From contig OY725502.1 of assembly GCA_963281255.1 (NCBI GenBank), positions 310,001 through 374,000 of the forward strand: 64,000 bases of DNA, in the 5' to 3' direction. This DNA is from Aphrocallistes beatrix (lineage: Eukaryota; Porifera; Hexactinellida; Sceptrulophora; Aphrocallistidae). Positions within the stretch are counted from its first letter, which is position 1. Each line of letters opens with the position of its first letter. The notes below the pieces were generated by a model. That model saw nothing but the letters and a program-made list of their open reading frames with translations. It ran no database searches and had not been told where the DNA came from. A program made the position numbers and the translations under genes. Of the stretch, positions 21,077 through 30,900 are shown in pieces.

Positions 21077-22518
21077 CACGGGTGTAAATGTGTTACGAAA
21101 TTTTTGGAAAAATTGCCATTGCAAACGGTGCATATTTTCATTATATAGGGTATTTCTACTAACAGAATCCCCATTCTTTTCGATTCCCTGAGATCAAAAA
21201 AAAATTTTGATGCAATTTTAAGTACCTGGGGTGGTTAATTTCTGTACAATTTTCGATATCTGATTTCTCATCATCTACTCATTTTAGATGTAATTAAAGT
21301 GTTAAATATGTATAGAAGCCATGTATAAACTGTCTATGAATAGTGAATTTATTCAATATAATGGTTTGATTTCACGAAATCTTTTATTTTTGACCAAAAT
21401 CGCCGTTCCGCGTATTATTGTACATATATTTCTAGCAATTTAGTTTATAACTAGATGGTTTTTATTGGTCACATCTTTAATAAATACCATTTATGTTTAG
21501 AAATTGATAGATCTTTTCTGTGCCCAAAATTCTGATGCAAATAGAAAATAGAATGTTTATACCTTTTCACTAATATAATTATCATCACAGCTCCTCCTTG
21601 AATCATTTTGATTCAAATAAAATAATGAAAACATACAACAAGTATGACATGTAATATTTGTATAGTATAATCTCATAGATAAGGCTTTCAGGAATGACTT
21701 CAACTATGTATTAAACAAAAAGATTTAATATAGTCATGGGAATCAACCGCAAACCAAAATGAATGCATCACTTAATTTTATTAAAGAAAATTATGTTTCG
21801 ATTGATAAAGATCATTTCTCCATCGACTGTGTATTACTTACCATGAAATTAGTTAAAGATGGTAAAATACTATTTATTCTTGTCAGAAATTACAAAGGTT
21901 ACGTATATTTTCGTAAAAATTAAATTGTTCATAAATATAACCGCAAAATGATACTAGAATATTTAATTCCAATAATAGCAGTAATTCAGTTAACAACTAT
22001 TTAAACATTAAAAGGGAAACTAAGAAAAATATACAATTTAGCATATATAACATTTGAAAATAACAATATACGGACATTATATATATTTATTTCTAAACAA
22101 ACTCCCATATAATACGAGTAAACAATGATTTCCGCCATTTTAGAGTGAAGTAAATTTTTGTGAATAATGTCAGGGGATAGTGGATGCGGAACGGCGATTT
22201 TGGTCAAAAATAAAAGATTTCGTGAATCAAACCATTATATTGAGTAAATTCACTATTCATAGACAATTTATGCATGCCTTCTATACATATTTAACATTTT
22301 AATTACAACTAAAATGAATAGATGATGAGAAATCAGATATCGAAAATTGTACAGAAATTAACCACCCCAGGTACTTAAATTGCATCAAAAAATTTTTTTG
22401 ATGTCAGGGAATCGAAAAGAATGTGGATTCTGTTAGTAGAAATACCCTATATAATGAAAATATGCACCGTTTGCAATGGCAATTTTTTCAAAAATTTCGT
22501 AACACATTTACACCCGTG
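21077..22518. mobile_element. 1.44-kb element with about 345-bp terminal inverted repeats
   Basis: The left arm (21077 to about 21425) and right arm (about 22175 to 22518) are inverted copies of high identity. Both begin CACGGGTGTAAATGTGTTAC and run through GGCATTGC-type and ACCCCAGGTACTTAA stretches to AAATCGCCGTTCCGC. The 750-bp centre has no long frame. The flanks share TACT (21073-21076 and 22519-22522), a possible 4-bp target duplication. A non-autonomous long-TIR transposon is likely; the superfamily is unknown. Confidence 0.8.
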
Positions 22519-22599
22519 TACTATGTACTAATTTTACTATGCTGACTTTAATGCTGAAAATATAGTGTAATAGTTTTGGTGCAGTTCCTAGCATATGAG

Positions 22600-22690
22600 A
22601 TGCCTTAGTATGTCATGATCGGCGTGCGGCGTCCGTCTGTTCGCTCCTGGAAATTCTATTGGACCAAATTGCACTAAACTTGAACCTTAC
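22600..22690. repeat. Dispersed repeat E2 fragment
   Basis: The phrases 'tgtcatgatcggcgtgcggcgtccgtctg' (in pieces) and 'gctcctggaaattctattgg' are shared with 26935-27030 and 33985-34125, in one orientation or the other. Degenerate; class unknown. Confidence 0.45.
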
Positions 22691-22836
22691 AGTCGACTCC
22701 GCTTTATAGTGTCCCATTATAGGGCTCTACGGGGGAGCAGAGGGAGCCATGGCCTAATAAATAAAAGTATAATCGATATTTCAATGTCTATTCCTTATAT
22801 GAAGGAAATTTGAAGCTGTGTGCAGATTTTGAAAGT

Positions 22837-22845
22837 TATATAAAG
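22837..22845 (+). promoter_or_regulatory. TATA box of the glycosyltransferase-like gene
   Basis: TATATAAAG stands 54 bp before the ATG at 22899. The duplicated locus on the other strand keeps TATATAAAG at the matching place, while the leader around it has diverged. Confidence 0.6.
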
Positions 22846-22898
22846 GGTGCTGGAGTTGTAGTGCGGAAAAATTCATTTATTGGTTTAATTAATACAAA

Positions 22899-23972
22899 AT
22901 GACAAATATCTGCTTATGCAAAATCAGGAATATCCTCATCGCTTTGACAATAATACCTCTTGTATTTTTGATTGTGTGGGTATTTCGACATGATGACAAA
23001 CAAGTCACAATTACTTTTGATCCTAAAGACGTTGCACCTAATAAGCTATTTGTTTATCTTGTGCAGACCGAACAATGTATTCCAGAAAAGTTAATGAGTA
23101 ATGAATCTTTCGGCAATCCTGATGAATGCATGTGTGATGTGATAGTTTTGAGTTTTAAAGAAAACTGTTTGGATTCAGCCCCGAGTCATGTGGAACACAT
23201 CTATTCAAAGACAGCAACCAGTTTGAACGCAGGTAGGAACACTCTGTACAAAGTAGCACGATCAAGAAATATTAACTATCTCTATTATATTCTCTTGGAT
23301 GATGATGTCCAAATATCTTATAATGAGAAGTATGCACCTCCTGAAATGAAATCGATTCCACCATTGCGCTCTTTCGAACATTTCCTCTTTAACCATGAGC
23401 CAGCAGTTGGAGTGCTAAATTACAGAGATCACCACAGCTCTGATGATACGATCCAATCCTATCAAAGGATATGTTCTCCACATATCAAATCGAGTGAACC
23501 TCTACCTCCCAATCGCACAGTCATTGGGAATAAACTGCCGTTATACCTCACAGTTGTCCATTTCGATGCGATGCTTAATGCATTCCATCGAGACGCAGCG
23601 CCAGTTTTTCTTCCTTATACAACACTTTACGATTCGGTAGATTGGACAATGAGTCAGAGACACCAGATTATTAAAGTGGAATTGATATTCCGTGGACATG
23701 CCGTGATGTTCACTCCAGTAGATCTACTTAACCCTGTGCATAGAGATTATCCCAGATATGGGAAAGAAGTAGTGGAGGACTGGAAAAAATTAATTATAGA
23801 AGTTGTTCAAGACATTCCTAACAAGTTTACTGATGAAAAAAGGATTCAAGAATTCTACGATAACCCTCTCTCTTATTGCGAAGATATAACCCACACTTAC
23901 TGCTTCACCCACCCTCCTAAACACCCTATCAGGAAGTATTCTTATTTCTTCCAAAACTGGTCCTTAAATTAG
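22899..23972 (+). CDS. Type II membrane glycosyltransferase-like protein (intact copy)
   Basis: 357 residues, one exon. A short basic N-terminus is followed by one membrane span (about 11-29), giving a Golgi-type signal anchor. The luminal domain has NTP-sugar transferase features: KLFVYLVQTEQC near residue 50, DVIVLSF at 80-86, SLNAGRNTLYKVARS at 108-122, then YYILLDDDVQIS with an acidic triplet at 134-136 that would bind the metal-nucleotide. NES, NRT and NWS are potential glycosylation sites. The C-terminal part has many Cys/His (CEDITHTYCFTHPPKH). The exact GT family is not recognised. A near-identical but frameshifted copy lies at 50200-51274 on the other strand, with shared 3' flank, so the locus duplicated recently. 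Confidence 0.75.
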   Translation: MTNICLCKIRNILIALTIIPLVFLIVWVFRHDDKQVTITFDPKDVAPNKLFVYLVQTEQCIPEKLMSNESFGNPDECMCDVIVLSFKENCLDSAPSHVEHIYSKTATSLNAGRNTLYKVARSRNINYLYYILLDDDVQISYNEKYAPPEMKSIPPLRSFEHFLFNHEPAVGVLNYRDHHSSDDTIQSYQRICSPHIKSSEPLPPNRTVIGNKLPLYLTVVHFDAMLNAFHRDAAPVFLPYTTLYDSVDWTMSQRHQIIKVELIFRGHAVMFTPVDLLNPVHRDYPRYGKEVVEDWKKLIIEVVQDIPNKFTDEKRIQEFYDNPLSYCEDITHTYCFTHPPKHPIRKYSYFFQNWSLN

Positions 23973-24129
23973 AATAAGCTTAGCTACTCTTGTTTGTTTG
24001 TAGACTAATTGTGTTTTGAAATAGGCTAAATAGGCTAGCTTGCGTTATATTATTACACTCTTTTACTCAAGAGATAAGCGTGATAAAAAAACTACTGTAA
24101 ATGCTATATTCTTGTGTATGTATGTAGTA

Positions 24130-24539
24130 CAGTGGAAACCGGTTATAAGAACATCGTTGGGAGTCGAAAAAATGTTCTTATAACCGATATGTTCTTATAA
24201 CAGTATTTCGGTTATAAGAACATGTTCTTATAACCGAAATAAGAGGTCAGATATGTCGGTTATAAGAACATATTTTGCTCCTTTTATTGTTTATAAGAAC
24301 ATCGGTTATAAGAACATGTCAGAAATTACAAAATTGGTTGTGTATGAATGAAAAAATGAGCACTTGACACCTAATAGTTCTAGAAATTATTGATAGAATG
24401 TTCTTATAACCGATATTATATGTTCTTATAACCGGTTCTGTTTAAATAGTAATGAATAGAAAAGAATCCGTTCCCAAATAAATGGTTCTTATAACCGACA
24501 TGTTCTTATAACCGGTGTTCTTATAACCGATATCCACTG
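24130..24539. mobile_element. Pogo-type MITE, family P3 (CAGTGGAAACCGGTTATAAG)
   Basis: 410 bp, ends CAGTGGAAACCGG and ATATCCACTG, flanked by TA on both sides. The interior is many copies of GGTTATAAGAACAT and its complement. It sits about 160 bp downstream of the glycosyltransferase-like gene. The duplicate locus (about 50.04 kb) has the empty site with a single TA, which proves the target duplication and a post-duplication insertion. Confidence 0.95.
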
Positions 24540-24884
24540 TACATTCAATATGAAGTTTTTTGATTATCGTTCAGTATAGTGGCAAACTTCTGAAACCCTG
24601 CTCCGATTCTTGATACAATTCTCTTTGGAATTGTTTAGAATTGGTGATATTAACTAATTAGAGATATTATATGCTAATAAAAAGTCTAGTAGGAATCAAT
24701 ATAAAAATAGAAATCAGACAATCCGTTCAAAAGTTATAACCAAAAGATTACGCAATATGGACAAAATTTCCCCATCTAGCGGTCCGTTAATTTTAAAACA
24801 ATAAATGTTAGAGGTTAGCTTTAGTGATTAAAAACTGCTGAAACAGCAGTTTTTTATACCTTGATAATGCTATATCTACGCTAA

Positions 24885-25040
24885 AACCTATGAATTATAA
24901 GATAGCCCTTGCCAAAAGCAAAAATCGCCGAAATTAGAGGGAATCTTTTTGAAAAGTTCTTTTGAGAAATTTCAAAAAGATTCCCCCTAGTTTCGGCGAT
25001 TTTTTGCTTTTGGCAAGGGCTATCTTATAATCCATAGGTT
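24885..25040. repeat. Near-perfect 155-bp hairpin
   Basis: Arms of about 68 bases (AACCTATGAATTATAAGATA ... GAATCTTTTTGAAA) are mirrored with only a few mismatches around a loop of roughly 15 bases. No TA or longer target duplication is clear. It could be a hairpin MITE; if transcribed it would form a long double-stranded stem. Confidence 0.75.
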
Positions 25041-25348
25041 TCCCGTCTAGTTTCATTAATACTTACCTGTGTGCCAAATTTCGTTTCTAGCACCTCTCAG
25101 TAGCTCAATCAATTCGCACAAACAAAAAACCCCATTGCCTTTTGATATATTTATAATTTTGATATTTAAAATAGTTATTGTAGTATATTGCTAATTGCAA
25201 TAGATGTGATGCATAATTCCGAATTTGTTTGGTAGTATGCGGTGAGTAAGTTGATCATTTGAGTTTAGATAAAAAATATAGGATGGGAAGAATAACTGTC
25301 ATACCTGCCAAATTATCATTGTCTATTCCTTGGACACATAACTAATAA

Positions 25349-25520
25349 CAAGCACGCTTCGCTTGCTTGCGCAGCGCGGCTTGCGGACACTATGTGTCCG
25401 CAGAGTCGCCCTCCTGATTCCTGGAGTTGCCCAATATAGCATATTGTGGGAATTTGTTTACTTTGTATAAATATTGTAAACAAAACTTAACAAATAATTT
25501 CTAATTTAGACCTGTTGCAT
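25349..25520 (-). mobile_element. Hx1b repeat, copy 1 (reverse)
   Basis: Starts with the shared GC-rich Hx1 terminus (CAAGCACGCTTCGCTTGCTT, then GGACACTATGTGTCC), but its body (GCAGAGTCGCCCT, TGGAGTTGCCCAATATAGCA, TTTGTAAACAAA-type) matches 43879-44000 and not Hx1a. Confidence 0.65.
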
Positions 25521-25566
25521 GATATTTTGAGATTCCTATATTAAGTAACTATGGATTATTTACGTA

Positions 25567-25632
25567 CAGTCAGGGTCGCTTATTATGAACCCGCTTAATA
25601 TGAACATTCGTTTATTATGAACTAACCTCCTT
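25567..25632. mobile_element. P1 MITE, 5' fragment
   Basis: CAGTCAGGGTCGCTTATTAT to 'aactaacctcc', then joined abruptly to Hx1a tail sequence. The rest of the MITE is missing. Confidence 0.75.
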
Positions 25633-25724
25633 TAATCAATGGTTACCACAGGTGTCCAAAGGGCGCCTCCGGCGGACACAAAGTGTCCGCCAGCCGCGCA
25701 GCGCAAGCAAGCGAAGCGCGCTTG
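25633..25724 (+). mobile_element. Hx1a 3'-end fragment
   Basis: About 90 bp: 'atggttaccacaggtg', GGCGCCTCCGGCGGACACAA, then the terminal CAAGCGAAGCGCGCTTG. It is followed at once by the TA and terminus of the long-TIR element at 25731. Confidence 0.75.
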
Positions 25725-25730
25725 TATATA

Positions 25731-26496
25731 CTTAGGGCATTCAAAAGGTTCTCATCCCAAATCTGTATCTCAAATGATAGTGAAAATAGGATATTTTCTA
25801 TTTGTCTATTGTATTCCTTAGGGGATCAGCTTCCAATTTGTATATTGGTTTATTTTACAAGGACAATTGTTGTGGTTCCTACATTATATTTTTGTACATC
25901 GGTTTAAGGTAGTCCCTTTGAACGTGATTTTTCGGGTTCCCTTTGATATATTTCAGTTCTGAGCAAATTTAGATTAAAACTGATCCCTCCATCGAATTCT
26001 ACGCATCAACTAACATATAGGTTGAATTTTCTGAAGTATTATAGTTTGAGGCTGAGGGAATACTATGTTTTGAAGTGGTTTACTACCATTTTTGTCCCAC
26101 TTTTTGAGTGGCGAAAATTGACAAAAAATCCACTAAAAGTAGCATGATATTTTTTCAACACGAGCAATACTATTGAACACCTCCCGTTTACTTTTTCACA
26201 TTGGTTCTTAATTATTTAACCTTTTAATGACCTTATTCTACGATTTTCACAACTTTTATTCTCCAAATTTAGTTTTAAGTCATTTTCAATGGGGAGATTC
26301 CAACTTTTCGACACTACCCTAAACCGATGCACAAAAAATCTAATGTAGGAACCACAATAATTGTCCTTTTAAAATAAACCAATATATAAATTGGAAGCTG
26401 ATCCCCTAAGGAATACAATGGACAAATCGGAAATATCCTATTTTCACTATCATTTGAGATACAGATATGAGATGAGAACTTTTTGAATGCCCTAAG
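25731..26496. mobile_element. 766-bp element with about 185-bp inverted ends
   Basis: Ends CTTAGGGCATTCAAAA and TTTTTGAATGCCCTAAG are flanked by TA (25729-25730 and 26497-26498). The arms share 'ctcaaatgatagtgaaaata', 'ggggatcagcttccaatt' and 'ggttcctacatta' and run to 'ccgatg'. A one-arm relic lies at 45415-45545. A TA target suggests the Tc1/mariner group, but there is no transposase. Confidence 0.8.
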
Positions 26497-26549
26497 TATA
26501 TAAAAATAAACATTAATCGAGTTAGTAAGGGTGTCTATGAAATGTTTTT

Positions 26550-26650
26550 TCATTTATATGAAATAGAATCGTATGAATCGCATTATAAAAGCCTGATATG
26601 TGATTGGTTCTCGCTTGAACCAATGATTTTCAATCACAAATAGTCCCTTC
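26550..26650. repeat. Dispersed repeat F
   Basis: 'atatgaaatagaatcgtatg' to 'tttcaatcacaaatagtccc' recurs at 38815-38935 in the same sense, and at 32570-32690 and 51560-51625 in the other sense. Class unknown. Confidence 0.6.
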
Positions 26651-27268
26651 AGCAGAGTTATGTTTTGTAAACATTTTTTTCAGGTCAGCCAATTAAATTT
26701 CAAGTTTAGGGACTAATTTTGATTTATTTACGAGCATTGAGTAAGGTCTAACTCTATTAGTCAATAAAATCAGGGCCAACTGCGAAATTAAATCACTACA
26801 ATTTCATGGGCCAGCAGAGCTTTATTTTATAGATATTTTTTGATTCCAGCCAACAAATTTCAAGTTTATGAGTTTTAACTTGTTTACGTGCTATAATCTT
26901 CACCATATAAAGAATACGTATAAGGCCCAAATTTGGCGGAATTTGCTCCAATATCATTTCCTGGAGCGAGCAAACATTAGAACAGACGTCCTACACCGAT
27001 CATGACATAAATAATATCATATGCCAGGAGCGGCAACAATAATTATAGAATAGACATAAATGTTGATGCCATCACTAAATTGTGCAAACTACTATCCACA
27101 GTCTCAAGAGCCCAAAAATTGCACCTGGGAATTCAGGACATTCGAATACCCAAAATTCTTCATTTGCTTTAAAATATATGGTTTCATATAAAAGAAAATT
27201 ATTATCCCTCCCGGTGACATATTTGTACATTCCTGTGTATTATGGTAGCCTTGCCCACCCTATAAATA

Positions 27269-27807
27269 TCCTTACTATTAAAACTCGATTAATGTTTGTG
27301 ATATATCTATATCTGTAACGAACTGATTGAAGAAACTGCTGGACGCAGAAAGCAGATTTTTGGCATGTGGGAGTCTTTTAGCTATGGCTCCACTATGTTC
27401 TGAGCTCGGGAGCAAAATGTCGACTCATCATGGAATTATGACGTCATCGTCACATTTTTTAAAAGTTAAGCAATACAGTTATTCTTGATAACTCAGCCAT
27501 TATAGGAGATAGAAGGCTGAAGTTTTAATAAAATCTGTATACTAAAATACCTCACATATGATGCAACTATCATCAAAAATGATGACTCATCACTCTGTTA
27601 TGACGTCATCATTACGCATCAAAATTTTTAAAATTGACAAATTTGGTGATTTATCCAGTGATATCGATTTTAACAGTAAGATAGACGTATTTAGAGATGT
27701 TATCTACCTTAAAATTAACCAATGGTGAACCCAGGCGACCGAAGGGAACCTCCAGCGGACACTAAGTGTCCGCCAGCCGCACAGCGCAAGCAATCGAAGG
27801 GCGTTTG
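27269..27807 (+). mobile_element. Hx1a repeat, full copy (E then body, same orientation)
   Basis: Begins TCCTTACTATTAAAACTCGA after an A, has a short TA-rich spacer, then CTGTAACGAACTGATTGAAG. It carries TGACGTCA twice and TGACTCA once, then the GC-rich hairpin tail (mutated to GAAGGGCGTTTG) followed by T. Confidence 0.8.
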
Positions 27808-27963
27808 TAGATATTAGTTTCAATAACATAATAAAGCAACTTACACAAATAGAAATACTAAATAGGAAATACAGTACTAATTCCACATCAAATCCGTATC
27901 ACGTTAGATTAATCAATTTTAGATACGTAACTACAAATCCAAGTTAGAGTTCTAGATAACTGC

Positions 27964-30900
27964 TTAAATTAGATCTTTCGAAATAGCAGATAAGATTTCT
28001 GGATCCCATTTATGCTTTACATCAGTTATCCTCGAATAGTGTTTTTGCTGAGATGCAAAACACCTCTCATCCCAAGCCCATGTGTGATCCTCAAATTCAT
28101 ACAAGGATTGCTGAACGGCATTTACATCAAATTTTGTACACATTTCAGGCGTATTATTGAAACCATAAGAGTAGCAATAGCCTTCTAACATCAAACTGTT
28201 CCTAGTTTTCAGGGATTGCTCATTATGTAGAGTTGGATCGAACTCTGGTTCAAGTTTCATCTTAAAACCATAGACATACTTATAATGAACAGATAGTTTC
28301 GGAGAAGGTACTCTCATTTCATCGGTAACATCAGGAAAGTCAGTTATTTCATCTGGACCATCAGCACCTATCTCTGTGTTTTTTTCCATATGCCACACAT
28401 ATTCATCTCTATGGAAATACCAGATAAATGTGACTATTATATTAAATTGTGAAATAGGGCCTGAAGATGCAATAGATTGAAATACATCATTAAAGGGTTT
28501 TTCATGAGCTTTTTCAATATAATCCCTCACAGCAGCTAAATGCTTAACCTTAACAATTACAGGGAAGTAGTTCATCGCTCTTACCATTTGCTTTTTCTTC
28601 AAAAAATTATAGGTATTTATCTTAGTATCACTCCAAAAGCCATTTCTTGCTGCACCAAAATATCCCCAAATGATAGGCTTATCGTCTTCAAACAATAAAT
28701 CATCATAAATTAAAGTGATAAAGAGTGTATCTGTGTCTGTAAAGCCGACATATTCCCCAGTCGAATACAGATCAGCCCAAAACATACTCCACTGCATCCT
28801 GTTGTGGCCATTCGATTCGTAGTAAGAATTAGTCTCTTCAAAGTATACAGCCGGATATGGATACACCTTTTCTTTCTCTTTACCAAATTCATGGTCCTTT
28901 TCTTTTTCATCATCTAGAATCATCATCAGATTAAGTGGGCTGACTTCATGATGCCAAAAAAATCTTAAACTCCAGTCAAATACCAGATGATAAAAATCTT
29001 TCAGTGCGGAATTATCAGCTGACATTCTCAAATATAGCTCTAACTTTCCTCGGTTAGCAATATCAGATTTACTCTTAATGTAAGTTATTTGGCAACCATC
29101 TTTTTGACGCTGAAAATATTCATCATTTTTTTCAGGGGTAATTTTTGGAAACTTGTAACCAGCCATTTCGAGATCTCCTATCCACTTTCGAATAGAATAA
29201 ACTTCTTCTTCTTCCCAAAACCAGATCTTATAGAATTCTATTGCTAGCTCTTCCATTCTCTCTTTCAGTGAATCTGATTCACTCTTCCATTCATGAAGAA
29301 AGGTGATTAGATTATCAGGAACAGACACATGGAGTTCTTCATTTGGAATCAGTGTTGACTCTGTATCCAAAAGATATTCCATCAACGGTTTTGAGACAGC
29401 TATATTTGTTCCGGTATCCCACATCAATCTTTGCGTATAATATGCTCTCATAGCGTCTGTTAGCTTATCCTTAGTAGTGAATGGGAGGTGAAGACCAAAG
29501 AATGAAGAGTAGTGGTGTAGAGTAGAATGACTATCATAGGGCATTGGTGTTCCTATGCAAGCGAAATAATTACAAAATGTCACTCGATAGACTGTTAGTA
29601 CAGCAATATTAAGTAACTCACAGGTCACAGAATGTGATATTTGAAATATACACAATGAATACCATAAAGTAATCATGTAGATTTGGTTTGATTAACATCT
29701 AATACGTAGTATCCTTACTATTAAAATCGATTAATGTTTATACATGTACAAGCGCGCTTCTGAAATTTCTAATAATAAAAAAGGTTACAATGACGTCATA
29801 ATATATGTGTATATATATATATATATTAATCGAGTTTTAATTGTAACGATTTGTTTCCACATTCGTTTGGAAGTTTTTTATTATTTTAATTAATTAAACA
29901 ACCCTAATGTATATTATTTCTATATATACAGTCGACTCCGCTTAATAGGGTCACATCGGTCAGAGGATATTTTGACCCGATTAAGCGGAGAACCTATTAA
30001 CCGAAAATATTTTGTATTAGCTTCTATGTGTGATAGCTATTCCGGTCCTGCCAAAAGTGGCCCGATTAAGCGGTTGACCCGATTAAACAGTGGCCCTATT
30101 AAGCGGAGTCGACTGTATATACAGGTATATATGTTTAACGAATTGATCAAAGAAACTGCCAGGCGGTACAGAAAGCTGATTTTTGGCATCTGAGACTCTT
30201 TTGGCTATGGCTCCACTAAGTTCTGGCCTAAAATGAAATTGTCGACTCATCATGGAATTATGACGCCATTGTCACCTTTTTTAGAATTAGAACTTATCAA
30301 AAAATGATGACTCATCACCCTGTTATGACGTTATCATTACTCATCAAAAATTTAAAAATCGACAGACGTATTTAGGGAGATGCTATCTACCTTATAATTC
30401 ATCATTGTCGGCCTAAACGCCCGAAGGCCACCTTTGTCGGACACAAAGTGTCTGCCAGTCGTGCAGGGCAAGCAAGCGAAGGGCGCTTATTACTATTAAT
30501 TGCATTGTAGACATTTTTTCTATGCCAACCAATCAGGCTTCAAGTTTTGGGATTAATTATGGTTTATTTTAATGCAATGAGTTTGGCATAATTCCTTGGT
30601 CACAAAAGTCGCAGGCCATAGCCTACTACATATAAGGCCTCACAGTAACTTGCGGATTTTGGACTAGGGATGCGGTAGAAGATGGTTGAACTAATACATG
30701 AGCTGCTTTAAATCATGAATCATACACAATAGAGCTTCGGAATGTATTACGTACCAGCATATATAAATATGGTATCAAAGTACCCACAGCCTTTATTAAC
30801 ATTTAGATTAGTCATCATATGATTACGCAACAGGTCATTCTAAGGACAATTTTAGCGATTTTCGAAGCTGTTTTAACCCTATTTCTAAATGGTATTAAGG

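Noticed and set aside
21077-22518. Polinton-type element
   Set aside because: Long inverted ends are shared with that group, but the element is only 1.4 kb with no coding capacity, and the tips and target do not fit.
27704-27886. Small minus-strand gene next to STELLO
   Set aside because: It falls in the Hx1a tail and its flank, with no conservation to other copies.
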